From the NCBI RefSeq assembly GCF_026210795.1, contig NC_089446.1:2075001-2139000 (forward strand): a stretch of 64,000 nt of DNA, read 5' to 3'. Shown piece by piece: positions 22,746 through 35,317 of this stretch. Under the pieces are notes generated by a model that had not been told where the DNA came from, searched no databases, and saw nothing but the letters and a program-made list of their open reading frames with translations. This DNA comes from Rhizophagus irregularis. Its lineage: Eukaryota; Glomeromycota; Glomeromycetes; Glomerales; Glomeraceae. The position numbers and the translations under genes are program-made. Position 1 is the stretch's first letter. Every line of letters begins with the position of its first letter.

Positions 22746-23696
22746 CAGTGGCCTACAAAAAGTCAGTGAGTACCCGTAAAATATAATAATCATTACACAA
22801 ATATGCTCCAATGTAAAGTTTTTTTTTTATTAATTGACTCACCTTTTGTATTATAAGTTAAGTTGATTACCAAGTTGAATTATGCTTACTCTGAAAATTA
22901 CATGAATTTCTGATTAAAATTAATTGTTATATTTTGAAATTTATTAAAATATTTAGATATTTTAATGGAAATCTATGGTAATAATTTAGCATTAAAATAT
23001 TTGCTTTAAAACACTTAATTTTTTTTTAATAAAATTATTTGTCATAATTTACAGCATAATGATCACGAAGTATCATCAACATTAACAAAATAATTAGCAA
23101 GTTACACACATTTGGCAAAGATATTTGGCATCTATTAATTATTTGTAAATTGTTAAATAAAGAATAAATCATGATCTTATATTATGATTATAATAAAAAA
23201 GTTAGAAACAAATAGTCAAAATTTCCAACATTCATACAAAAAAAATTTGGCTAAATTTAATGCACTAGTTTTGCTAAATTCCGGTAAATAATCTGGTAGT
23301 GATCTACAAATGATCGGCAAATGCCAGTAAAAATGTTGTAACTTGCTGATCATTGCGTTAATACTGATGATAGATACTTCATATAATGTTATAAATTATG
23401 GAAAATAATTTATTTAAAAAATAAAATATGATCAAATAAGTTAGTTTATCGTTGTATTAATACTAAAAGATTTCTATTAAAAATCTAATTTTTTTCCAAT
23501 AAATTTTAAATACAAAAATCAATTTTAATTAGAAGTTCGTGTAATTTTCAGAGTAGGTGTAATTCAACTTGGTGATCAACTTTACTTATAATACAAAAGG
23601 TGGGTCAATTAATAAAAAAAAAACTTTACATTGGAGCATATTTGCATAATGATTATTGTATTTTACAGGTACTCACTGACTTTTTGTAGGCCACTG
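22746..23696. mobile_element. 951-bp fold-back Tc1/mariner-type MITE
   Basis: Begins CAGTGGCCTACAAAAAGTCA and ends with its exact complement, flanked on both sides by TA (22744-22745 and 23697-23698), the target duplication of Tc1/mariner elements. The arms stay about 95% alike for around 200 bp. Weaker pairing continues inward: GAAGTATC...ATTAGCAAGTTAC on the left is matched in reverse near 23335-23380. Almost the whole element is therefore a palindrome with a loop of about 200 bp. There is no transposase; it would need one supplied from elsewhere. Confidence 0.88.
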
Positions 23697-23698
23697 TA

Positions 23699-25946
23699 CA
23701 TTCTACCTGTTTTATATAATCGTATTCCACGTTTTTTCAGTAAATGTGGTATATTATATTTTTATACATAAATATTACAGAATTTATAACCTGAAAATTA
23801 TTGTGTAAAAGATTCACGAAGTTTTTATAAAAATTATGAAAATATAATGGATAAAATTTTTACGGGATGTTATTAAGAAAGTAACTGTTAGCCATTTTAA
23901 TGTCCAATATGGAGAATGTTAAAAATTTTTGCTAATTCAAGTTATTAATAATTTTTTTTTTATATACTACCTGAGATCTTACTTAGATTTTGCTAAAAAC
24001 AAGTCAGTAACAATACTGTATAAGCATACATTTTTACATCTAGAGTATTCTTAGTCAAAAAATATACTACTCTAGCTAAGAAAAAGTGTTTCTAGTTAAT
24101 CAATTGCTGATAACAAAAGCTAATATTTTTTATTTTAATTAACAGGAGGATGATTACCTTTTTAAAGAAAATCGTAATTTTTATTAAGTATATTGAGGTG
24201 TATGTAATCACATTTCACACAAACTAATGTTATTACTGGATTACAAATACAAATATAAAGTGTACAGTGTATTCATAAGCTTGGTCCTAGAGTTAAGACT
24301 AAGATATTAAGTGTATTAGGAAAGGTGTGTTCTTATGGAAATTATATTTATAGAATTAAAAATTACTACTAAATGGGTAATATTACTTTTACAGAGTTGA
24401 CTATTAATTGTCAAACAAATGAAATTTACAATATACTACTATATTTGTATAATTATATAATTAGTTAGTCAATATATGCGGAAAATCATTAATTCTAGAA
24501 GAATTCTAGAATTTTAGATTTTTCTGTCAATCCATTGTTAAAAATATTAGATAATTCGTTTCCTTTTTTAAAAAACAAGTTAAAACCGTAGTCTATTTAT
24601 TCACATAATCGCTATATCAAACTTATTTTAATTCTTATTGGATCCTTAAAAGAATAGATTTCAAACCAAATTTGATTTTTCGTCATTTTAAAGAATTCTT
24701 GAATTCTTTTTTCTTTCGATAATGACTGAAACTTTAAATCATGATCTTCATTATCATTTTGGCTACAATGTTTATTTACAGAATATTCATGTACAATATG
24801 AATTATTTCATATTGTATATATATGCTAAGCTTTTGTAGATTCATTTTAGAATTAGGGGATTGTAATACAAGGAGGACATTTTTCTCTTCACTATAAATG
24901 GCTACGATTGATAATGCCGACCAAAAAGATTTAAATTTTTAAAGCGGTTTATATCAACTGAATGTATTATATGCAATTATTAAATGGAGTATGTTATAAT
25001 GAAATTTTATTATTACTTTAGATTCATCTTCAAAAACCAAATTTCTATAATGTTGAATTTAATATAAGATATACAATATATAATAATTTTATTTTAAATC
25101 TTTATCATGAAAATCAAATGTTTTTGAATCTTAGCAAGTTTTGATTGATATAAAAAAAAACCCAAATATTTGTATCATTAGTATATCATGTGAATTAAAC
25201 CTTTCAACTATTACCAAATACTGCAAGGTTTCTTTTAAATCGTTTTCAAATATGATCTACGTTCATATAAATAATCAAATAAGCCTTTGCAGGAGTTTTG
25301 ACAATTTAAAATGGTTATTAAAGAATAAGAAGCCAATTATATGCCTGATTCCACATAAAAAAAGTACTTTAAAGAAATAAAAATAAATTGTTAATGTTTG
25401 ATTAACTGTAAAGTTTTCTATTTAATTTCTAATCATATAAAATTAGGATGATAATTTCACGTGAAATTATTACTATATAATAAACAGAAATTAATTTAAG
25501 GTTGCTACACAAGCTGAGTTAATAAAATGATATTTAAAATTCTTTTATATGTTCTTTTTTTCTGGTTTTTTTTAAACTGATCAAATATTGCATCATTAAA
25601 AATTAAAATAGAATCTATTATTCACTATTTTTAGTGAACAAGTTGCATTTGTTGAAATCGAAGCAAGTTAAAAAACTGTTATTCGTGGAAACTGGTTTTT
25701 TTTGCACGTTATTTCGGAGGATTTGTTCCGGGAGATATTTTCTAAATCAAGAAAATTTTTACTTCATCTATACTATATTTTAATATATATTTGTTCTTTT
25801 TTTTTTGCCGAATATATTGGATATATTGATATTATAATTTAACACTAAAATAGTAGGTATGTATATATCAAAACATTATAAATAAACCTAAATTTTCTTT
25901 ACCCTTGATTTTCAAAAAAAAAAACATTAAATTTAAGGTTTATAAT
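23699..25946. other. intergenic, only weak open frames
   Basis: Upstream region of the first HMG-box gene. A 77-codon minus frame from a true ATG (24612-24845) has mixed charged composition and might be a small gene, but nothing is recognisable and no homology can be argued. A frame at 25141-25380 is similarly unsupported. Confidence 0.4.
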
Positions 25947-26282
25947 ATGCAAGAAATTATTGAGGCGAACCGCAGAACATTGCGGGAAAATATAGATCAG
26001 AATAGATTGGAATTTTTTCCACCTCCAACTTTGGATCCTGTCATTACTCTTGATCGTTTAAGCTATGTTAATCGACGTCATCCCAGAAATAAAAGTGTTA
26101 CTGGTTTTGGTATTTTAAGATATTACGTCTCATTACAAGGGCAAATTATAAACTGTGATGAGGCTGTAGTCGGTAGGGTAGCAACTGAAGTATGGAAATC
26201 TGCTACCGCGGCAGAAAAAAGAGATTATACAAATTTATCGAACCAGGTTAAAGCATTAATCGCTAGCCAAAATAGAAGCTAA
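25947..26282 (+). CDS. HMG-box (MATA_HMG-like) protein
   Basis: Predicted 111-residue protein. After a short helical N-terminus the core reads LDRLSYVNRRHPRNKSVTGF, then GILRYYVSLQ, and ends with an HMG-like third helix VATEVWKSATAAEKRDYTNL. The Trp-Lys-x-Ala-x(4)-E-x(3)-Y pattern is the usual end of an HMG box that bends DNA. Rhizophagus carries a large family of small MATA_HMG proteins, and this fits that type. The frame opens upstream with TTG; I chose the ATG at 25947, which follows an A-rich leader. It is likely nuclear and DNA-binding, with no known target. A second intact member lies at 49.6 kb and decayed ones at 28.9, 31.8 and 44.3 kb. Confidence 0.65.
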   Translation: MQEIIEANRRTLRENIDQNRLEFFPPPTLDPVITLDRLSYVNRRHPRNKSVTGFGILRYYVSLQGQIINCDEAVVGRVATEVWKSATAAEKRDYTNLSNQVKALIASQNRS

Positions 26283-28935
26283 TTTTCTAAGAAACCATTA
26301 ACCATAAATCTAAGCATTATCCGCGTTCAATTTTTCATCTTCATCTAAGTTTTTTTACGTATAAGAACTCTTTCCCTGATTTTATTTAAATATTAGATAG
26401 CCTGGTTGCTTTCAGTTTTTAATTATTTATTGTTTAGTTAGATTTAAATCTTTCAGGGGATTTTTGGGATTTTTTTTTTTTAAGGATTTATTCGTACTTT
26501 TCTTTTGATTTTTAAGGTCTTTTTTTTTGTGTTTTTTTTAGGCTTTTTTATTTTCCGGGTTTTAAGGCTTTTTTAGTGATTCTTATGGTTTTAAGGTGTT
26601 TATAGGGTTTAAGATTTTTTTTGGGACTTTTTTTTTCTTCGACATTTCGAAGTTTTTTTTTTTGATATATTATTGGGTATTGTTCAAGTAGTAGGTTTGA
26701 AATTTTTTTAATAAATTGATTTTTTATGGTTTTTATGCTTTAAAAATTATCATTTATTTTAAGTGATCTTACAAAGTTACTAAGTTACTCGTATTACTTA
26801 GCAAAGATTGCAAAACTAGTTTAATCATCTCAGATTAACATACAGTACATACTGTTTCACGCTTTCTTACAGCCAGTAGCGATAGCTCAATTTTCTTAAA
26901 GTTTTCTAGAGAGCTATTTAATTAATCGCACACAAATAATATAATTCTTTTGTTCAAGGTTTGCAAAAAGATTATAAGAATCATAAGATCTCTTTGTTCG
27001 TTCTTAAATGAGAAGTACAATATAAGCACTTCCTAAAGTACCCGGATAATTTATAAATATCCCGGTTTAAATTCGCGGGAATTACATTATATGCCGATCA
27101 TAAAAAATTAATTCTTTGCGAATTTATCGAGTTTGTAAGTTCTTTATGTGTAAATTAATAACGTATATTTCGAATAATAAATTTTTAAAGAAAAAGCGGA
27201 ATTACAATTATAAAATTTATAAAACTTTTGTTAAATTTCTAACTGGTGTTTAGTTGCAATAGATCTATGTTTATGCAAGATTATGCATGTGACCACATTT
27301 ATAATGCATTAAACTGAGAGTTTTCTTTAAAGATTATTGGAAAAAAAGTGAACTTGTCGAAACTTGTACATATGTAGTAAGAAATACTATTTTTTAATAT
27401 TACGAAATAGTTGAGAAAATAATTTATCTATGCTATTAAAGGATTATGGACACGAACTTTTTTTGGGGGCTATAGATCTTTTTAAAACAACCCAAAAATA
27501 TATTTTTATACTATGATTTAATAATTTATCTATAGGGTGAATCCGGATAAGAGAGTCCGATTTTATTACAAAATAAGAAAAACATAGAGTCTAAGCCATC
27601 GTGTTACCCATATTTTTTTTTTTGTGTCCTCATGTTTGATTGTGTCGCGAAAAAAAAAACGCGATAATATCGAGCTACTTGTTTTTGTTTTATTTATTTA
27701 TTTATTTTTTTTTTCCATCGATTTACTTGATATATTCGAAATATTGTAATATTGTAACAGAAAAAAAAAATTAAATGGTAAATATTTACTATGATCGACA
27801 CATAACAACAATACGTTTTTTTATCCTTTCTTCTTTTCTTTTAAATGGTACAAATTAAGTTTCTTTTGCAATATGTTCTGCGAAACTAATAATAGTAATC
27901 CCTTCTTTTTTCTTTTTCTTCTTATTCACCTGATTTTTTTTTTAAAACAAATAAAATAAAAATAAATAATTTATATTAATAAAATTAAAGTTTTGGAAAA
28001 ATTAAGTTATTCTCTTGGGATTCGAAGTTCGCAAAAAAAATATTTTTTTTTTTCAGTTTAAAAATCACATGAAGATTAAAAAAAAATCCGTATAATATAA
28101 TACGATGATACGAATGATTGGCTGAAAATAAACCACGTTATGTCTTTCGTTAAACTTAAGACAATTATGGTCAAATCAAATATAAAAGATAAAAAACAAA
28201 AAAAAATTCTGCATAATTTATAAAATAGAATATTCTAAAAAAACAGTAGTTCTGCGTGCACTTAAAATTAAAAGGTAAGTAATTTTTGTAAATTGGCCAA
28301 TCATGCGTAGCATATGAATAAAGTTCTTCGTTTAATATATAATTACTTTATTTTGATCAGCAATGATTGAAAATAGGTAAATTGGTTTAAAAATTATATC
28401 ACAAGCAATAGGTACGTGCAGAAACAGCCAATGTGCCAAGGAATAATTATCACATGAATTAATATCAATTAGACCAGGGTAACCCTGTAATTGCATGATT
28501 AAATTTTAATTTAATTTTTTTTTTAAAGCAGAAAATACGCCACCCGACATTAAATCAGAAAATATTCACAGGTCGAAGAGATATGGTTTACATAAAAAAT
28601 TTTCTGGGGAAAATTCTGATAAATGATCATTTTTCTAGTTTTCATTCCAAAAAAAAAAACTCCGACATGTGATCAAAGATCATCCATTTAATTTCCATGG
28701 AGTATATCATATGCACAAAATAATATCTGAAAATTATCAGTTCAATTTTAAAGTAGAAAATTTATTTTTATTAAAATACTAATTATAATAAATTGAAAAT
28801 ATACGGTACATATGTGTCTTAGTTTTAAAAAGTAAAATTTATGCTATAATATCATAATTAAAGTGGTTAAGCTACCACGGCGCAAATGTATGCGCTTGAA
28901 ACTTATATGACAATTTGTGTCTTTGATTTTTTTCT
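26283..28935. other. intergenic; G/T-skewed 3' flank, then poly-A/T-rich DNA
   Basis: At 26440-26700 the plus strand is almost devoid of A-runs and C, with repeated TTTTAAGGCTTTTTTA-like words directly downstream of the HMG gene. The remainder contains many homopolymer A or T runs and no supported gene. Confidence 0.5.
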
Positions 28936-29190
28936 TTCCCAATTATGGGTCACTATAAAATAATCAACGTTTAAGCTATGTTAATCGAAGAAAAAAATAA
29001 AAATTCCCAGAAATAAAAGTGTGAGCAGATGTAGACTTTTGCGATATTTCGTTCCATCGCAAAGTAAGACCGGAGAATTAATTCGAATATATGAGATCGA
29101 AAACAAATCGACGAATTATAATATAAAAAGCGAAATTGAATTATGTGGTAATAACATTATTTCATTGGGTTAATTTATTCCTTCTTACTC
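28936..29190 (+). pseudogene. decayed HMG-box gene (relic 1)
   Basis: Contains TTCCCAATTATGGG followed by a frame-shifted but clear copy of the family core (RLSYVNRR, then PRNKSV), and a diverged RLLRYFVPSQ. An insertion of A residues separates the two core blocks and no frame spans the unit. The 3' flank TTATTTCATTGGGTTAATTT is shared with the relics at 31.8 and 44.3 kb. Confidence 0.7.
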
Positions 29191-31750
29191 TTGATTACAG
29201 AACGTTTCAAAAGTTTTAACGCGGTTAAAAAACTTTTAAATGTAATCAAATCTATTATATGCGAAGGTAAGAACGAAAAATTCGTTGATCGTATGTTTTG
29301 ATGATTCTTTGCGCATAACTTAGATCTTAAAGTTTTTCTTAGGTTTTTTTTAGATGTTTTTAAATCTTGATCAAGATTTACATTTTTTTTTAATTTTTTT
29401 TTATTTTTCATAAAAGTCCGTTCAGTTTCTCTCGCTTCTTTTTATAAGTTATTTAGATAATAAATTTGGTGTTTTACCAAATTCTTTTTGCAAACTGAAA
29501 CGAGCACTTGACAAAGAAATTTACATACGTAGACAATAGTAACACACCCAAAAAAAGACTTAGTTTCAGCCATTTTGCAAGAACTAGGTAAACAAAGGAA
29601 ACAAAGTACGTCATTTAATTTTAAAATCATAATTACAAAAAACCCTTTAATTATTTAAATGTTTTATGTAATTTCTTTTAGTAAGTAATTCATTTTATAA
29701 ACGGGGGGAATTATAACCGATATAGTTTCTCTTTAATAATGCGCTTCTTAATAATTTAATTTTTTTCTTAGATAATATGTAAGTTATTCTAAGAAAAACT
29801 AATTCTAAATATAAAAGTCTACAAGGGTTTTGCAATCCCATATGAAATTATGTGTGATATGCAAAGAAAAGTGGTGATATCGAATAAAACTTCATAAATT
29901 CACAATATTCTACAAAATTTGTTTATAACTCGATGAACTTAGTTCTAACCTTAAAAAAATCAAAAAAAATGGCCAGTTTAATTTCAATTTTCAAACTATC
30001 CGTTAAAAGATTATGCATGCGAGATTAAAGGTTTTACTGATACTGTTTAATGCGTTATTTGTTATGCGGTAAATAAAAATAATTCTAGTACATGTCAAAT
30101 TAATTATAAACGTAATTTTCACGAGTAATTCGCGTGATTGCATATTTAGCTGCAGCTAAAAGCCGAGATGTTTTAACTGGTACTTGACAGCTGAACTATT
30201 AAAATGTATATTAAATATCAGATGTATTATGCACGCTATGCGTGTGTCTAAATTATCTTTCTTAATAAATTTATAACTAAAAAATCTAATTTTGATATTC
30301 TCAAACTATTTTGTAAATAACGATTTAATTACGGTTCCATTAGTATATTGAATGTATCAGATTCAGACGAAAGGAATTTTAATGTCACATCACAATGACA
30401 CAATGAAAGCTGATTAATCACATGATGACATGATTGACCGGAAACAATTTTACCCCTTTGTCCGTTTCGATCATTCAAATTTATCTATTAAGAAGCAATT
30501 TTTTTTTCTTTGTGCTCAATCTTTGCCTCGAATATCAAAAGAACTTGTGAAAAGGAATCATAAATTATTTTCTTCTTTTTTATAATAAAAAAAATATTCT
30601 GCCAAAATTACCAAAATCCAAATGTATCATTAATTTTTTATCATGAGATTTTAATTTTTGATTTGATTGATTGTAAAAAATTTTCTATATAATATATTAT
30701 ATAATCTTGTATGAGTTATTGAGTTTCCTAAGTTGCGTAAATTTTACGTATAATAAATATATCAAAATTCATTAAGTATTATTTACAGTAAGGCTGAGTT
30801 TTTTTTTTCATTGATAAATAGCTATTTTTTATCATGATCTACAACAATATTTATTTCCCTTTCATGCAAGTAATTAAATACCAAATGTTTTTGCGCGGGC
30901 TGTACCTTTATTACAAAATTTACTATTTATAGTTTTTTTTTTATTTCCCTTTTTTCTTTATTTTTTTTTTAAAAAAAAAGAAGAAATTAATGATATTGAT
31001 CTGTTTAGACCACGTGTAATAAAATAAAACGCCTGTACATAGATTTCGGTGATAAAGAAGTGAAACAGATTTTCTATCGCCATTCTATATACATAATTAA
31101 AATAATACATTTCAAATCAATATAATTATTATCATTTTAAAGTTTATATTGTTTATATTTATATAAATTTAATTGGAAACTTAAAAAGAAAAAGAAAGAT
31201 CAACAAAACACTTTTCATAGTCTATCCTTTTTAGGATTATTCAAAGAGCAATAAAAAATTACGTAGTTCAGCCAATGCTACAGCTGAAACTTTATTATCA
31301 ATGTTTAAAATATGGATTCCTTTTTAATACATATCATATAAAATCGTTATAAAGCGAAAAAAAAAAATAAAGATCAAAGAAATTTTATTAAAAATTATAA
31401 CAACGATGATCATAAAAGTAAAATTTAGAAAGTCCGGAAAGTCCGGAGCTCCGTTGTATCAAAATATTTCTTTTATGAAAAGAGTATTTGCTTTCTTCAG
31501 CCAATTTTTTGAATAAATCACATGTTTAGAAATTTCTCGGAGATATTTCCGCGTGAAATTTCTAAATTTAAAGTGTATCCGAAATACAATTTACTATTAT
31601 TATATCATTATGCATGCGAAAAAAAAAAACTATTTCATATATAAATTATATAAATTCATCTTTTATCGTTCACTTCATATATTAATTTTGTCAAAAAGTA
31701 ATAATACTTTTTAATATTAAATAAACCAACATCTTGAGTTGGTTTTTCTC
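29191..31750. other. intergenic, no supported gene
   Basis: AT-rich, with a T10/A9 dyad tract at 30961-30979. The minus frames at 29175-29411 (Lys-rich) and 29442-29630 are compositional. Confidence 0.5.
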
Positions 31751-31995
31751 TTCCCAATTATGGGCCTCGATACTATATTCGGACGTCTTAACTATGTTAA
31801 TCGATGAAATCCCAGAAATAACAGTGTTATCGGACGTGGACTTCTGATATTTCGTATCATCGCAAGGCCCAAGTGAAACAAACCATTACCGACCGTGGCA
31901 CCCCACTCCCGATTACCTGAAAAGAGAATCGAGTTATTATGCTTCAACAACTTTATTTCATTGGTTAACTAAATTCCTTCTCGCACTTGTTTCAA
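31751..31995 (+). pseudogene. decayed HMG-box gene (relic 2)
   Basis: TTCCCAATTATGGGCC opens an in-frame stretch FPIMGLDTIFGRLNYVNR that lines up with FPLPIRDVGTMMKRLSYVNR of the intact gene at 49.6 kb. A TGA then replaces the next Arg codon (CGA or AGA in the intact genes), and the frame continues PRNNSVIGRGLLIF before a second stop. The helix with EVWKSAT is not recognisable. The 3' flank is again TTTATTTCATTGG. Confidence 0.75.
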
Positions 31996-33577
31996 GTAAT
32001 GCATATGATTTGATTCTCTTTTCCACGATTTTTTTTTCCTTCTCAATTACGATCGTATCAAATTTTCTTCTCATGAAATATTTTCAAAAAATCTTTCTTG
32101 TAAAAAATTTTTTTTCGTTAATATGTATGAGTGTAATAACGTACTTCTTAGATGTATAATTGATTATTTTTTTTTTTTACCATTTGATAAATTGTAAGCA
32201 TTCAGTTCATCATCCACTTTATAATAATAAGAAAACGATATTTAATTGTTTTAGAAATATAGCATAAATAATAAAATATAAATTTTAAGTTGAAAAGAAT
32301 AATACACATTGCAATTTTTGAAATTTTGAAAAAAATTCTTTCGTGTGTCACGTGATCAATGCATCTTATCTCGTGATTCTGTGCAGAAGTTAATATTTCT
32401 TTGTGCAATAAAACAAAGGCAATCGGAGTTGAACTTTTTTGCCTTTTTCATCATTTGACATATTGAAGTAGTGATACGACGATTTTTTAACAATTGAAAG
32501 TATATGCTATAGTTTATAGTTTTGAAATTTTAAATAAATGCATTAATAAATTTTAAAGTAATTCCATTATTTACTTATAATAGAACTAATTACAAATATG
32601 ATTTAATTAACATTTCCTTTTCTGAATTATTTTTTTCACTGAATTATAAATTTATTAAACCTGTCCTATAAAAAAATTTTTGATCAGATGTTAGTTTTTT
32701 TTAGTTTTTTGGAATAATTTTAACGAAATTTTTTTTATAGTGCTGATGATAGATGCTGTAATGTAAAAACATAAATTTATAAGGTAATAAGCATGCAAAA
32801 TGTAAGTGCTACTGCAACTTTTTATTTTAGTAATGTTAAATATATACATTCATTTTTTTTCAAGCGGTCATCACAAGATGTATGCTGAAAGAATTTTCTT
32901 ACATGGTTACCACATAAGTATACCGTCAAAATCAAGTGGCTGATTCTTACATGCTCGGCTAAAGTACATTTATTAATCATTTGCAATATCTTTGAAGAGA
33001 AAGAAGAATAAAGGCTGAAAAGTTATTACTTGGCTTTTTTTCACAAGGATTTTTGATCTTTGATTATGCAAGTGGGCGAGAGATTAATCTATTCTGGCAT
33101 TTTATTTCGATATACTGTATATATCTTTTTTATCTTTGTTTAAACCGTTAATTAATCGTACAAAAAATATGTCAGAGCTGCAATGACTCATGTTTAGATA
33201 TGTTACAAATTTTGCCATATTTTCTATATGTTGTTGGATTTTTATTGTACGTTCTTTTCGTACTAATTGTAAAACCTTGATATTTTGACATTATGTCTAT
33301 GTGATATGTTCAATATATCACAACTAATTTTTTTTTAAAATTTATAATAATTATAGTTTTGCATTTATGGAAAAAAAACACGGAATAATTTTTTTTTTCA
33401 CTAAATTTGTTAAGAGTTCGGAATTTTTTTTTACCTTAAGTTGGCGCTTTGAGATAGTCAAGTTTCAAGTTTGATAAGATATTGTTCAGCCATTTTATTT
33501 TTTTAAAACACGTTGAAAAAAAAAAAGTATTTATATATATATAATATATATATTATTTTATTTATAGTTACTGTACA
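31996..33577. other. intergenic, no supported gene
   Basis: AT-rich flank between HMG relic 2 and the F-box pair. A minus frame at 32202-32408 has no features. Confidence 0.5.
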
Positions 33578-35030
33578 TCAAATTAAAAGAAACTTTGTTT
33601 TTTTAATCACTCCTTCATCAAAATATTTTTTTATGATCATTTTAAAATCATCTGTAAAATATTTTTCCTCATAAGTTATAAAAAATGAGCGGTTTTCTAC
33701 CTTTCCAATTCTCAAAAAAATCTATCAGACCATCAAGAGTAAAAATAAAATTTGCACAAAAAGTGATTTCGTGTAAAGTTTCTGGGGAAAATTTAACTAT
33801 AATTTTTAATATTTCATCACATTCGAGTTCATCCTCATTATTTATTGATAAATTCAACTTTATTAACCGCGAACAATTTATTAAAATTTCTTTTATTCCA
33901 TGTAAATCTTCAAGTTCAACTTCAATGATTAATCTCTCAATATTTGGACAATTTGTAGAAATTGCTTTAATTAATTTTTTAGTATAATTAGGATCTTGAT
34001 TACACATTCGGCATATATCAATGTCTAAAATGTTTCCATTTGATTTCTCAATCAAATCACATTCTATGGAGAATGGTAAAAATACGGTTTCAAGATATTG
34101 AAGATTCGGAAAAGATGCAAGAGATAAAGATACTTCCCATTCACTTTCCCTAAATATATCCATCACATTAAATGCACTAAAATTTTTAAGTTCCAAATGT
34201 TGTAAATTTATTAACGATGGAAGAAATTTAGGTGAGAGTGAAATGATCCATGGTTCTATAGAAAATTTTCTTAATGTACTAGCTTTTCTTTCAATTACTT
34301 CGCTTAATCCTAAACATTGTTTTTCAAAACTTTTAAAATGTAAATATAATGATCGTAAAATTTTTTGGGTATCAATGAACCAAATTAATCCTGGAATATC
34401 GTCATAGCATTCAAATATGGATAATTCTTCAATATTTTGACAAATTTGCGACATTGCAAATAATTCTCTTGAAGTAACAAAATCAAGATCCATTATTAAG
34501 GAACGAAGTTGAGAAAAACAGGTTGGTGCTCCATGAAATTGAGACAAAGGTTGTGTTGTTTGCCAATTAAAATATTTTATGTCCTTACAATTATTTATAA
34601 ATAATTTATAAATTTCTTGTTCCAACAGATATTTTTTGCCTGTTTCTTTATATTTATTAAATCCATCTTCTTTTTTAATTAAGTTATTTATCATATTATT
34701 AATGAAATTTGGTGGAACTTGTGATGAAAAGCTAATATAGTTGAACAATGGTTGGTTTGAAAATTCTTGTATAGTAGGTAATTCAATATTATTATCCAAT
34801 AAAAGTTTTTTTGAAAATGTTGGTAATAAATAAAATATTAAGTTATAAAGTTTACGATTAGAAAGTGAATCCCAGTTACCAATATCAAATTCGAAAGGAA
34901 CTTTCCATAATATTGGCATAGCTGTACGACACCAGTATCTATTTACCAAAATACATGAATATAGAGATGATGCTTTCTCTCTCAAATCATTAAAAATAAT
35001 TATAAGACAATCTGCGATTAGACGTGACAT
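33578..35030 (-). CDS. F-box / LRR-like protein, 3' end frameshifted
   Basis: The open frame runs 33669-35030 (453 residues) from ATG. An N-terminal F-box (residues 1-45: LIADCLIIIFNDL, then SLYSCILVNRYWCRTAMPIL) would bind Skp1 in an SCF ubiquitin ligase. The rest carries irregular leucine-rich repeats (LRSLIMDLD, NIEELSIFE, LRSLYLHF, LQHLELKNF) for substrate binding. It is about 70% like its neighbour at 35318-36781. The reading stops at FYNL after KGRKPL, where the neighbour continues about 40 residues. Downstream, in the next frame, the lost tail is still visible (YFTDDFKMIIKKYFDEG) down to a stop at 33578. The switch falls in an A6 run at 33680-33685, so one extra base there explains it. 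It could be a real truncation or a homopolymer sequencing error. The target is unknown. Confidence 0.8.
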
Positions 35031-35317
35031 TATTGTATTCGTAAAACGAAAGAGAAAAAAAGATAGGATTTTAAAAAATAATTTTTTTCTTTATCAGACT
35101 CTAAATTTATTTTGCTAAAGGCGTGTAACGATATTCATATGATCTGTTGATCAATACATAGGTTTTTGATCCATAATCGGGTTATAAAAGCAAAAGATAA
35201 ACATGATTAATAATAGATTTATTTTCATATTTTGACAGGTTTTTATTTAAAAATACGTTATTAACGCAATTAAGTAAACAAATGCAAGTTTGGCGATATG
35301 CCGACAATTTATAATTA
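35031..35317. promoter_or_regulatory. short spacer between tandem F-box genes
   Basis: 287 bp containing the 3' end of the upstream copy and the whole proximal promoter of the downstream copy. AT-rich, with no distinct motif I can assign. Confidence 0.35.
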
